Positions 36,801-49,321 of a stretch of DNA of 64,000 bases are shown piece by piece. The first letter of the stretch is position 1. Every line of letters starts with the position of its first letter. Source of the DNA: Ascaphus truei (Eukaryota; Chordata; Amphibia; Anura; Ascaphidae); NCBI GenBank assembly GCA_036426205.1, contig CM071570.1, positions 73,312,410-73,376,409 on the forward strand. Reading direction: 5' to 3'. The notes below the pieces were generated by a model that did not search any database, was not told the DNA's origin, and saw only the letters and a list, made by a program, of their open reading frames with translations. The position numbers and the translations under genes were made by a program.

Positions 36801-39800
36801 TCTGCCTTCATTTTAGGAACTGCGCTGATAAAACCCACGGTAGAGCTCAAACCTACAGCCCAGCCTCTTCTAGTTGAGACCCGTTACTGCAAGGATAAGA
36901 TGGCTTTCTCAGAATGGTTTCATGATACTGATCATGAGCAGGAAAAAATAAATGAAAGGGTATTTAAAGCATTGCTGTCAGCATGTCGAACGCAAACATC
37001 ATTTATAAAGTGTTTTATCAGCAAATAATATGTTGAGAGTTACCTTTCGTTTTAAGTATGTCCTGGTTCAAAACGTGTCAATTTTAACACTGGATGAGAA
37101 GTGAAACAAACCTTTAATGAGCTCAATTCTGCAGGTTGTTCCAATCCAGTGTATTATAGGGGGTCAGACTCAAGGGTTTAGTCACTATGTTGCAAGAACC
37201 ATTAATGCTTACTAGTAGCCATTAAAGGGAATGACCAAGTACTGTAACTGATCATTATTGTTACACTGCAGTGAACAGACCGCTAAATCGCCAGGGCCAG
37301 CAGTAAAATGCAGTGCAGGCCCTCTCCACATGTAAGGAGGTTAGAAACATGTGTCAGAAAGCTACATCAGCTCCCAAAAGCATTATATTAAGAAGCACAA
37401 GAAAAGCTCTGCTGACACATGCATACAGCAACCTTATCATGACCTTGACAATGATACACTGCCCAGTTTTGATAGAACACTGTTAGTGAGTGTTAGTGAG
37501 AAGGAGTGGCTCAGTGAGTAGAGACACTGACTGGCACTGAGTTTGAAGCAGGGGAGCCTGAGGGGAGAGAGAGGTGGGGGAGATGGGGGGGAGAGGGGGG
37601 GGAGTATGGGGGGGGAGAGGGGGGGGAGAGGGGGGGGAGAGAGAGGAGAGGGGGGGGAGAAGGGGAGGAGAGGTAGGGGCGTGTGGGGGGGAGAGGAGAG
37701 AGGAGAGAGTTGCGGGGGGTGAGGGAGAGTGAGAGAGGGGCGTGAGAGAGGAAGGAGGTAGGTAGAGATGGGGTATGAGAGATAGAGGGGGGGGGGTCGC
37801 GAAGCCACTGACATGGGGGGGGGGGGGGGAGGGAGGGAGGCAATGGAGGAAACTATAGTCCTGGGCCCAGGGAAAGCTGTATGTGGCCCTGAACATGCTA
37901 CACAGCTTTTTCAGCATAGCCTGGGTTCTTCTCCACAAAGACTTGTCACTGAATGTTATGTCTCAGGCCTATCAACATACTGTTTATCACATTACAAATA
38001 CATGACATTACAGCAGCCAAGCAGTTTGTTTTCTCAGAGTGGCAGATTCCCCAGATGAGACGTTCCATTGTTTCCAGCGGCCTCTGTAACTTACTTGCAT
38101 GAAATCATTTTCTTCTTCTGTTAAATTGGAACATTACATCAAATCGGCATAAAATTGAGCAGGCTATGTGTTATTGAGGAACAACCAAAGGAAGCACGAG
38201 ATAGGGAAAGTGCCATTAAAAAGTAGTGGTACAGTGCTCAGATGCAGAAAGTGCAATACTGTGGTTTTAAATAACAGAGAAAAATATTTAAACGGTGCGG
38301 CCCTTTTTAAAAAAAAAAAGTTCTTTACCAGGATGGGAGAAGGCCTCCTCCCTCCCCCTGCATCTATACTGCATTAATTCAGAAACTCACTGCTTCTCGA
38401 GATATGTACTGTATGTGGGAAAGTGCGGTCGGTACTTCCTGGCTATTTAAATGCCCCGCATTAAGGGGTCCAATAGGAATCCACGACAGATGACATGACT
38501 GTTTCCTATTGGCTCGCGTAACGTGTCCTGGGGGGTGGGGGAACACTACACTGGAGGCACCTTCTCCAGTGTGTATTTCAGGAAACAGTGGGTTCCTGGG
38601 ACCCCCACAACCCATCTATAAAAAGTGGGTGGCACAGAAATAGTAGCATTGGGGGGGGGGGGGGGGCTGCACCTTTATGCACTTTTTTTTTAACCAAAGG
38701 GAAATTATTCTAATAATTAAATAAGTAAATGTTTCCCGTTGAAGTGGTTTGTAAGTACTCAACAGCAATTAGCATTGTCACCCTTTTCACCTCTTCGCTG
38801 CTATCCGACCTATAACCCTGTGCACTGAAAACCTCCACATCAGCATTCTTGAGCTTTGCATAAGTATTCTGCAACAATAGCCTGAGGATAGCGAGGTTAC
38901 GCAGTTATTATTTGTTTTTGCATAAAGAGATGTTTGCATGTATTTGTTTCATCTGTGAGACTGGGTGTGAATTGTGTTTCTGGTTTTTTTTCTTCTTCCT
39001 TGTTATCAAGATCCCCACATACTGTAGTTAGCAGACTGCAAAGTATTATAATCAGTGCAAACATATGCAGCAGCTTCACAAGGGACCATGATTATTCCCC
39101 GTGGGTATCTGCACTGTGCACACTACTATAAACTCCTACGTGTTTTTTTGTTTCTTTTTTGCATGTCCAACTTATGGTCATATTCAAATAAGCTCTCCCA
39201 CTCTCGAGATGTGTGGCACGAGTCCCTTCACATGGGGTGCATCTGGTTTGCTGCAAGGAGCCGTTTGTAGCCCCTTCTCTGTGGAGTGAAGCATTGAGAT
39301 GGGTTCATTCTTCACTACGCAGAGTTAGTAAATAGGCTTCAAGGCAATAGAGATATGCTATACGCAGTGCTGTCCATAGGTTCTGCTTTGCAAAATTATA
39401 CTACGGGGGGTATCATCACCAAGGTCAGTTGCACATAATAATAATAATAATAATAATAATATTAATAGTTCTACCCCTTTTTTCCTGTGGGCGAATGAAG
39501 GCAACATGACGAGTTTGTACAAAACAAGAAAGGGGGGAAAAGGTCCGAAGCAGATGTTAGGATCATGAATAAATGTGATGTTGTTCAAAACATGTTTAAA
39601 GTAAAACACTAAATATCTTTTTCCTTGCTACAAGTTAAGAGGCAGCTTTGCCATGTTCTGGATGTCCCTTTGGCAGCCCGGGGGTTAAACTCGCCCATGA
39701 TCAGCCATTCTAAACGCAGATAGGCGGTCACAAAACGTCTCATTTGCTTAGATGAGGTTGAACAAAGACATGTCCATCAAGTTCAACCTGTGCTAATTTT

Positions 39801-42800
39801 AGACAGATACGTATGCTAGATTTGTATTTACATCATGTACTATATTTGCAAGTTAAATGTTTCTGCCCAGCCATGATGTGCAATTGAAAGGTAGCTCAAC
39901 TCTCAGGGTGCCTCTGCAGCTAATCTTAATGTTTACGGTAATGGTGGCTTTTGTTAGCCAAACCCAAACTTCTGAGAGAGATGTGCAATTTGCAAATACG
40001 TGTGATTGACATTATATACAGATTGTGTTTTTTTCCCCTCTCCTATTTGGTTGAACAGTTTTAGTCAGTTACATAAATACCAGATATGATTATTATTATG
40101 TTTGATAATCTTTCATGCATGGTCTGTGGACAGCAAAATCTAGATGCAATGTAGGGGACGACACTGTGTATGTGGTTCAAGGAAACGGCAATATCATGGT
40201 GAGGCCGGTGTACGGAGTACTGTGCCAGTTTGTGGACAGTATTTCTCTGCTGATCATTATACCGTAGCATGCCATTGAAATGCTATTAACCCTGCAAGGT
40301 TACTCAAGTACACAAGCAATGTACAAAGGTAAAACAAAGCAATACAATATGTTACCCCCTCGTTACCACAGGGGCAGCAAAGCAGCAAACATATACAAGG
40401 AGAAATCCGTCCCGACTGGAGAATTGAACCGCACTATTTTCAGCTCAGGTGATCCACCGGTTCCCCAAATACTTACTGGTAATTACTTACTGGTTTTTAA
40501 AGGGGGTTTATATGGCCATCCAATTGTTAGTGACAACTGATGATGTTGCATCTTTCTATTGGTCTGAGATTTGTCGGCCATTTTGTTTCCCCTGAGGGAA
40601 ATGTAAACCTGGTTACTTCACCAGTAAGTATCTCTGGAACGGGTCCCCCTCAACCAAAAACGAATATTTTCAACTCCAGGGGGAAATCTAATGGCCATCA
40701 TTCTCCCAAACCTGCCTCTCTGCCAAACCCTGTTATCCCAAAATAACATGTATACCGCATGTTGGTGATCTTATTTCAGCTGTCCAAAAAAAGTGAAGAG
40801 CAAACGATGGAGCAAACACATACAACAAGTTTGCTTTGTATGCTATGTATGCTTTGAACTCCAGAAGCACAGGTTAAAGTTATTCTGCATTCTCCTATTC
40901 TAACGCCATGCTACAGCATAAATAACTGCCCCGTCTGCTTAATGGGTCGGTTACTAAAGTCAAGCAGGACTGGCAGTGTTGGTCAGAGCTATCAAGGGCC
41001 CGCATGGGGAAACAGATTGTAGGGGTCCACTACAGGGTCATAGGAGACTAAACATTCTCATAGTGCTTGCACTCGATCATACATACACAGGCTAATACAC
41101 GCATACAAGCATGCACTCACATATACACCTTTATACATGCATACATATACACACGTGCACAGAACAGACTCACTCTTAATACATCCTCTCAGACAGACTG
41201 CCATGGAGGCTTTGGTTAGTCTCCCAAGTTTACTCAAAATGGCAGTAGTCACGTGGTCACTCTAAGACACTTGGGCGGCAATTGTATATTGCCCGAAGCG
41301 GACGATTGGGCCATTTTCTGACAAAAATCCCGATTGACGTCAGTGGGGGTTTTCGACCCAAAAACATCCCGAATGGCTGTTTCAGAGAAGATAGAATTAC
41401 CCCTATGTCAGTATGGACCTTCAGGGCTCATCAGGAAATTCCCTGTTACCAAAGGGCCAGTCCAAGCCTGACGACGAGTACAAAAAACAGGCAGGATGGC
41501 AAATCTTGCCAAGGTGTCTGCACGGACGTCACTCTGAAGATGAAGCCTCACTTAACCGGTTTAAATGTATTTTTTTTTGTGCACTTCATTCCTTTAGACT
41601 TCTGGCATTGTGAAACCTGCAATCGTTTTCTATGGTGAAAGAATGTAGTTATTCTATACCTAACACTATCTCCAGTGACACGTGGGCTGTAGGGTGCAGA
41701 GTCGGCAGCCATGTTGGTCCTTTCTTCCATGTGGTAAAATAACAAAGCCTATCCTTTACAGTACTAATATAAGGGGTTTGATCTAAGATCCTCCTAAAAC
41801 TGTTAATTCTCCCGGACGGGATCTACATAGTAGAATCTAAATGCATAGGAGGTTACAAAATACTAGGGGCAGATCGCCTCTTCTCGATCAATCAACCTTG
41901 AGATGCTTCGGGTTGTTCACTTTTAAATGTATATGTTAATTAAGTTTACTGTCTATAAACAACCATGTGATGTGAATGTACCCCTGTCAGAAAACAATAA
42001 AAATGTTTGAAATAAAAAATAACAAAGGAGGGAGTAGGTGGTATGATCCCTTTAATTGGAACAAGTACTTGAGAGATGGCACCTGATGAAGAAAGCGAAG
42101 ACAAAAAACAGCGCACAACGCTCATAGTGAAGTAAAATCTGGTATAATAAAATGGATCATAGAAAGGGTAAGTATTGTGCGTACATCAGAGTAGTTCTTT
42201 TAAACATTTCATGTTACAAGACATGGGTTACCACACTGGAACGGGCGAGATGGATGTTCGACGCCGCCTGGTCTCTCCTGGAGCGTGGTGGAATAGGGCA
42301 GGTTTCTTCACGGTAGGTGGCACCACACAAGCGGGCACCATAAGTCCTCCTTGACGTATACAGGAACAAGTCTCTTTGACGGTGTGTTCCACGGATAGAT
42401 ATTTAAAACAGAAGCGGCTTTCCAGGGTCGCACGCACAGCAGTGTTAGCAATAGAGACACCCGACGTCACCACACAGCGTCACGAGGGATCGTGACCGTG
42501 AGGTTTCTGTCAGGAAATCGCAATGAAACAACTGCAGGGAATAATTTTATACAGAACACTCATAGGGAATCCTTAGAGACCTGTGCGTATAAATTCCCTA
42601 TGAGTGCTCTGTATAAAATTATTCCCTGATGAAGTAGTTGGTGAACTACGAAACGCGTAGGATTTTATTACTGTCTATATGCTTTTGACTCCTTTAGCCC
42701 TTAGTACCGACGTACGGCTCAATATTGGTTTTTTTTCTGCATATCCTGTATAGCCGCAACTGCTGTGGCGATATACAGTGACGTCATCAACCGCCGCTTC

Positions 42801-45800
42801 ACACTGTCGGGGTTACCTTGGGCTGGAGTATTTTTACTCTGAACAGACACTGGTATCCATATTGCCCCACTGGTGCCTGTAGTTGTTTCATTGCGATTTC
42901 CTGACAGAAACCTCACGGTCACGATCCCTCGTGACGCTGTGTGGTGACGTCGGGTGTCTCTATTGCTAACACTGCTGTGCGTGCGACCCTGGAAAGCCGC
43001 TTCTGTTTTAAATATCTATCCGTGGAACACACCGCCAAAGAGACTTGTTCCTGTATACGTCAAGGAGGACTTATGGTGCCCGCTTGTGTGGTGCCACCTA
43101 CCGTGAAGAAGCCTGCCCTATTCCACCACGCTCCAGGAGAGACCAGGCGGCGTCGAACATCCATGAGCGTTGTGCGCGGTTTTTTGTCTTCACTTCCTTC
43201 CAGCATTTGAGAGGTGCTGAGACATCTCTAATTAACAGCTACAGACGCTCTCTTTCCACATACAGGCATACCCCACATTAACGTACGCAATGGGACCGGA
43301 GCATGTATGTAAAGCGAAAATGTACTTAAAGTGAAGCACTACCTTTTCCCCCACTTATCGATGCATGTACTGTACTGCAATCGTCATATACGTGCATAAC
43401 TGATGTAAATAACACATTTGTAACAGGCTCTATAGTCTCCCCGCTTGCGCACAGCTTCGGTACAGGTAGGGAGCTGGTATTGCTGTTCAGGACGTGCTGA
43501 CAGGCGCATGCGCGAGCTGCCGTTTGCCTATTGGGCGACATGTACTTACTCGCGAGTATACTTAAAGTGAGTGTCCTTAAAGCGGGGTATGCCTGTATAA
43601 GGTTTTGTACATGTCACTGTGCACTTACTAAATGTGTATACTCCACATTCTCTGATTTGGGTATTTGGGATCTCAATATTGAGCCTGGTCACACTGCACA
43701 AGTTTCTTTTCTTTTTTATCCCTGAATCTATTCTTGCTGTGTACTTTTTTCCTTTTGCATATACCTGATGAAGGACCCCGAGAAAGCGTGTATGGCAGAA
43801 ATATAGTTCTACATTGTAAGCTCTTTGGGGCAGTGAGGGGGAGCAGACAGGGGGCACAGCTCAAAAAGTTTGCGCTCCCCTGGATTAGAACACCAATCTG
43901 TGCAATTTTAGTATTGCATCAACTTTTATTCATCAGTGAAGTCTGAGCCCTTAAACACTAACCAAAGCCCTATGAAATGTATATTTACTGGTATTTGTTA
44001 CCATGCTAAGCCTTAAGTGTGTTAGTCATTAAACTTGGAGAGAGTACGATCATCGCATCATCAATGGTTTCCGTGCATGCTGCTCACTGGGGCTGTACCT
44101 TTAAGCACATAATCTACAACGGGAAGATGCCTCGGAGAATGACAGAATTATAAATAGTTACTCACTATCATTACACCGTGCGGCGTGTATATTTTCAGGG
44201 GGGCGTCCACCACCCCTGTGCAATGCTCATTAAATCAATGGGCTGGATTTCAAAATCTTGTTACTTGTGATGACAAAACCACAACCAGTTTCAGGCATTA
44301 GTCACAAGTTTCTGTGGGCATTATTGAGCAATGTGTCTCAATGAGTCTCAGTCCTGCAGAGAGATGCCCGGCGAGTTCTAACAGATGGCGTCTCGTTAGA
44401 CTCGCTGTTCACTTTCTGGGGTTCTGTTGATCAAATGTCTCCCGGCTGGGACAAAATCAACACCACATTTATCAAGGAACAGAAATCCTTACGGAGACCA
44501 ATGGAGTTTCTGTTTTCCTTTTGATAAATCTGCTCCTAGAATAGAAAGCGCCTGCAGGATTTCACCACGAGTGATGTGATCAGGATAAAAGGAAAAAAAA
44601 GGAGGAAAAACAAAATGTAATCTGTAACTATGCAGACAAAGAGCCGTATTCTATGCATTGAAGTCTGTGGGGATTATCCCCAAAGTCATGCAGAGCACTG
44701 TATACCGACATACAATTTGGTTTATTGTCAGTCCCTCACGGGGGAGGAGGGGGGGGAGGAGCTTTCCCAAGTTATTGTGAGGACAGTGTAACTGTACCCT
44801 TAAAACGATCAATAGATGCACCTACAGTAACTGGCTCCTTTGTTATTAGACTTGGGATCAAAATGTAGAAACGGCACTATTAACTTGCAAGCCAGTGAGG
44901 GAGGAGCGCTGGAATCGTATACTTGTTTTTCATAAATGTAAGGCCAAACTTTTTACCAGCTGCATACAAAGGGAGGAGCGCAGGTTCTATGTATCTGTTA
45001 AAGCAGCAATACTGCATGATCCCTTTTGTTTTCTTATTGGTATATGTAAGGTATGTGGCAATGTATCATTCTATGGCCTCGGCCATGCTCCCTGCTGGTG
45101 TGCTGAGGCGCAGGGAAAGCGCGTGCTTTCCTTGCGGTTATTTACCGTACGCGCTGTCAGCGAGCCGTCAGGGGCGGGCGCGTCACTGTCCGGGGGCGGG
45201 CCAGTGACGTCACGGAGCTGGTTCGCCCTCATTGGGCTCACGTGACCGGCCTGTCGCGCCGGCAAGCGGGGGAATTTTAAATTCCCCTAAGACCTGCGCT
45301 TCCGCAAGCGCGCGGAAGCGCAGGTGAGCCCCTACTAAAGCCGCTCTAATTGCGGCTGTAGGGGCTCAGTGCTGAGCGGGAGCGCGCGTCAGCACGCTTC
45401 CGCCAGCAAGCGGTAAACATGGCCGAGGCCTTAATCCTTACCTAAGCGGGCAATCGTTTGGTGCTCCTGCTATAATTCTGTAACAATCCTAATTGTGTCA
45501 CGTACATAATGGCTGCTTCAGTCAGTGTAACTCAGCAGCTACAATGTATCCTTATATTACGAAGGTAACATTGTCTATTGCTACCGTCTGCAGCTCAAAC
45601 TGCTGGCAACATTGGTAACAAATTATCCCAAACAGGAAAGTGTTGCAAATATCTTGCACTGCTTGGGAGATGGGCTAAAGCTCATTCAAATTGGCATTAA
45701 GCGTTGAATAATAATAATAATAATAAACCACCAAGTATTATTTAATACTACAGATCTGATTAAAAAAAAACATATAAGATTTCACGTTTTGCGGCTTTAC

Positions 45801-48800
45801 GGCCAATAGTATTCCTAGCTGCAAACTTCATAAAGGTGTTATAGTGTTACTGATACATTCCTGTACAGGAGGGGGTCTTAGCTCACCCGGTTCTGTTTTA
45901 CTAAATAGTTATTTGGGTGTGTCTGGTTCCTGCCTTCAGGTTCTTACCTAATCCCCAATTAGCATAAAGGTATAAATACACCTGTGTCAGTCCCAACATC
46001 ACTCTCCACTGAAGAGGTGGCGAGTGTCTATGACTGACAGAAAGAACTGAAATATGTGTGTGTATTATTTGTCACCAAAGAATTTGTGCACACACAGTTT
46101 CCCTTCATAATACGGGAACCTTGTTACTGGCTTATGCCAGTTTTTAATTGCACTAAATCACAGAAAGCATTATGCTTCATTTATTTAACCCTTTGTGACA
46201 CTTTCACATATTTCACCAAGTTTAGTCCACAGGACAATAAGAAACTGTATTCATTTAGTGTCGGTACCTGTTATTATAGGGGTTTACCTTCATGGGGTTG
46301 GCAAGCTTGAATCATTTTTTTGATCAAAAGATCCAACTAAATGGTTCCTTTGTTATTCAGCTTCGGTTCAAAATGTAGAAATGTCCCTAATAAATTGCAA
46401 GCCAATTTGGGAGGAACGCGCGGGAATTGTATATTGGTTTTCTATACTGAAGATCTGGCTGAGGAATGTACCTGTGCTCATCACTTGTTTTGTTCTTCCA
46501 ACTTGTGTATTGTACAGTATCAAGGGTTTAATTACAACACAAAGGTTTGCGGTATAAGTCCTTATTCTCTATTCTCTGGAGTGGCGAAAATCTACTTTAT
46601 ATAGTGAGCCCCTTAATTACAGTGGGAGCTAGCTGCTTTCTCCCGGGGTGACAGTCAATTCTAATCTAAACCTCATGTCTATGGACTCTGAAAACAATTG
46701 TTTTGAAAATGAAATGATACAAAGCACGTGCAATGGGACTTCATGGAGATACAATAGTGGGCGTTTTCATGTTTCTTAATCTTTCCTTAGAAATTGAGTG
46801 CATATGCACAGCAAATCAATTCTTTCCTGGGAAATAAAACCGCAGTCATATTTTAACCATCCCAAAGAATATGAACAGATGTTTTCAGAATGCTACCGTA
46901 TCAAAAAGAAAGGTAAGGATCACTGGGGAAAGCAAAGAAGGTGACCTACAAAAGATCCGTCGGACAATAAATGTGAGAATAGAAATGGCATTTAGCCGAC
47001 AATAGTTCAACCCTCAATGATTTCAAAGTAAACAATTGGTCGTACAAATAAATATGCAACAACTTAGCAAACCAGAAGCAACAGTTCACCAAGTGTCTTT
47101 ATTCAAAATGTTTTGTCAGCTGAGGTGGATTGTAAGTAAGACAATTTAATCGTCTGTATCCATAGCCAGATACAGTGAGATCCCTATTATGGCGCACTGC
47201 AGACCTTTATGTTATACGCGGTCAGAGGTAGCAAAAAAATATATCTAAAATATATTTTTTCCCACTCGATATGCAATATTTAAAAATAGACATGTTGCAT
47301 AGACATGTTTTTAAATATTGCATATGAGTGCGAATAAAATTGATTTTAGATATATTTTTTTGCTACCTCTGACCGCGTATAACATAAAGGTCCGCAGTGC
47401 GCCATAATAGGGATCTCACTGTATCTGGCTATGGATACAGACTATTAAATTGTCTAGCATCTACCTCCCTGGCAGCATGCATACTTCAACAGGAGTTAAG
47501 AGCAAGGTCCTCTACACACATTTAGGATTGTAAGTAAGGCCACACAATGCTATACTAAGGTCAAATTGCAACAACAACAGACACAAATAGCAAACCTACA
47601 TTCAGTGCCTGCCTTTTATCACTGAGGAGTATCACTGGGTAACAGCACATGACACACACACATTGTAATGTCATCCAAGGTCACTTTCTAGCCCTATACT
47701 TCAAGCGACAACAAAAGTGAGATTGCAAACGCTTTGCCTGGAAATGCTCTGTGGCTGGTGCTGTATGTCTGCGCTGTATACAACCTCCTTTTGTTAGCCA
47801 GAACAAAGCAAGCTTTTCTCTGCTATTCTGGTTTCTGCAGGGAAAGAGTTAAAGTCGCAATCCAAGCAAAATCCTGCATGTGTTTTTTTTAAATTACTCA
47901 GTTCTGTAGTATTAGATAACACTTACTACCGGTTTTATTTTAAAAGTCAATCCTTATTGCCAAACTGGGGGGGGGGGGGGGAGGCACAAGATTTTCTAGG
48001 GGTGCGCGGCTGTTGTAGAGGCCCCGCGCTCTTCCCCATGGCATTTAAATTAAATGGCGGGGAATTGCGTGAGGCCCCTGCAATGTCTCCTACTTCACTC
48101 ACCTTGTCTTCGGCGACGCGTCGCCATGGCAACACGGCGGGGTCAGGTGATGCATCGCCATGGCAACGCACGTCAAATGACGCTGCGGGGTTACGTGATG
48201 TCGCATGACCCGCGGCGTTTGACGCCGGTTCCTGTGAAAGGGGGGGAGCGCGCGGGTGCTGGGGCTGGCAGGCAGGGGGGCGCAGCGCACAGACTTTGCG
48301 CACCCCGGCTTTAACACACCTCCCCAGCAGTGCAAGATCTTTGCAACACTTTCCTGTTTGGGATAATTTGTTGCCAATGTTTGAGCTGCAAACTGTAGCA
48401 ATAGACAATGTTACCTTCGTAATATAAGGATACATTGTAGCTGGTGAGTTACACAGACTTAAGCATTGATCTGAAACGGTAATGCAGCCATTTAGTGAAC
48501 CCTGGGAAGCAGGATTTTGTTGATCGATCACGGGAGCACGAATCGATCGGCAGCTTAGGTAATTCGTTTGCAATCCCGGTAATCAAATGCTGCATATATT
48601 AAAACAATTTTTAGTTTTTATTTTAAGCTGCTTGGATCGCCTCCTTTAGACGCATTGCCTAGGCAAGTAAAAACTAGCAGAAAGCTATTTTAATTAGCGT
48701 TACTTGTGCCAAGCCGTCGAAGGCTTTGTTCTGCGTTTTATTTTCCACTTGAAAACCAGAGCCAGAATTCAAAGCAGTGAGAAGCTTGGCAGAAATACCT

Positions 48801-48994
48801 TGACCGTCACCAAGGAGAACGGTCCGGGAGCTGGCAGTGAAAATCCCTCTCTGTTAAAAGACCAGTGGGTGTTGGCACAGTTTAACCTCTTCGGTGCTGG
48901 AGCGACCAGCAACACACGTCAGCACGAAAGGGTTAAGAGACCACATCTTCCATATTCCTCACTGCTCTAAAAAAAATGCACACACACACACCTA

Positions 48995-49037
<43 letters not shown>

Positions 49038-49276
49038 TGTTCGACAAACCTATACATTTGCTCGCCCCGGGCGAGTGGATTTAACCCCCGGGCGAGTAAA
49101 TATTGGCCCAAGCAGCACACGTTTGGTACTAGGTGGCGAGTAGATTTTTTTGTGTGGCGAGTAGATTTTTTGGTGATTTGTCAACCACTATATATAATAT
49201 ATATATAGAAGAATATATATATATATAGGATCTATATATATATCACACACACATAATATATACAACACACACACAC

Positions 49277-49321
<45 letters not shown>

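Larger units (their letters stand above)
37900..42090. other. Large RIN2 intron, mostly unrecognised
   Basis: Apart from the AAT microsatellite and a possible LINE tail I recognise nothing. The block 40300-40750 looks like an old transposon but has no second copy here. A G-run lies at 38650-38666. Confidence 0.45.

Noticed and set aside
37437..37938. Three overlapping proline/serine-rich open frames on the minus strand
   Set aside because: Produced by the polypurine tract read in reverse.
42228..43210. Two similar peptides (MVTSGVSIANTAVRATLESR start) in opposite arms
   Set aside because: Similarity is explained by the inverted duplication at DNA level; no family similarity and no sign of codon-level selection.
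46000..46040. CACTGAAGAGGTGGCGAGTG as a hammerhead relative
   Set aside because: No GAAA after the putative stem and the core is CTGAAGA without supporting stems.
47947..48573. 208-codon open frame on the minus strand
   Set aside because: Lies across a GC-rich hAT element and the next dispersed repeat; low-complexity translation and no domain.
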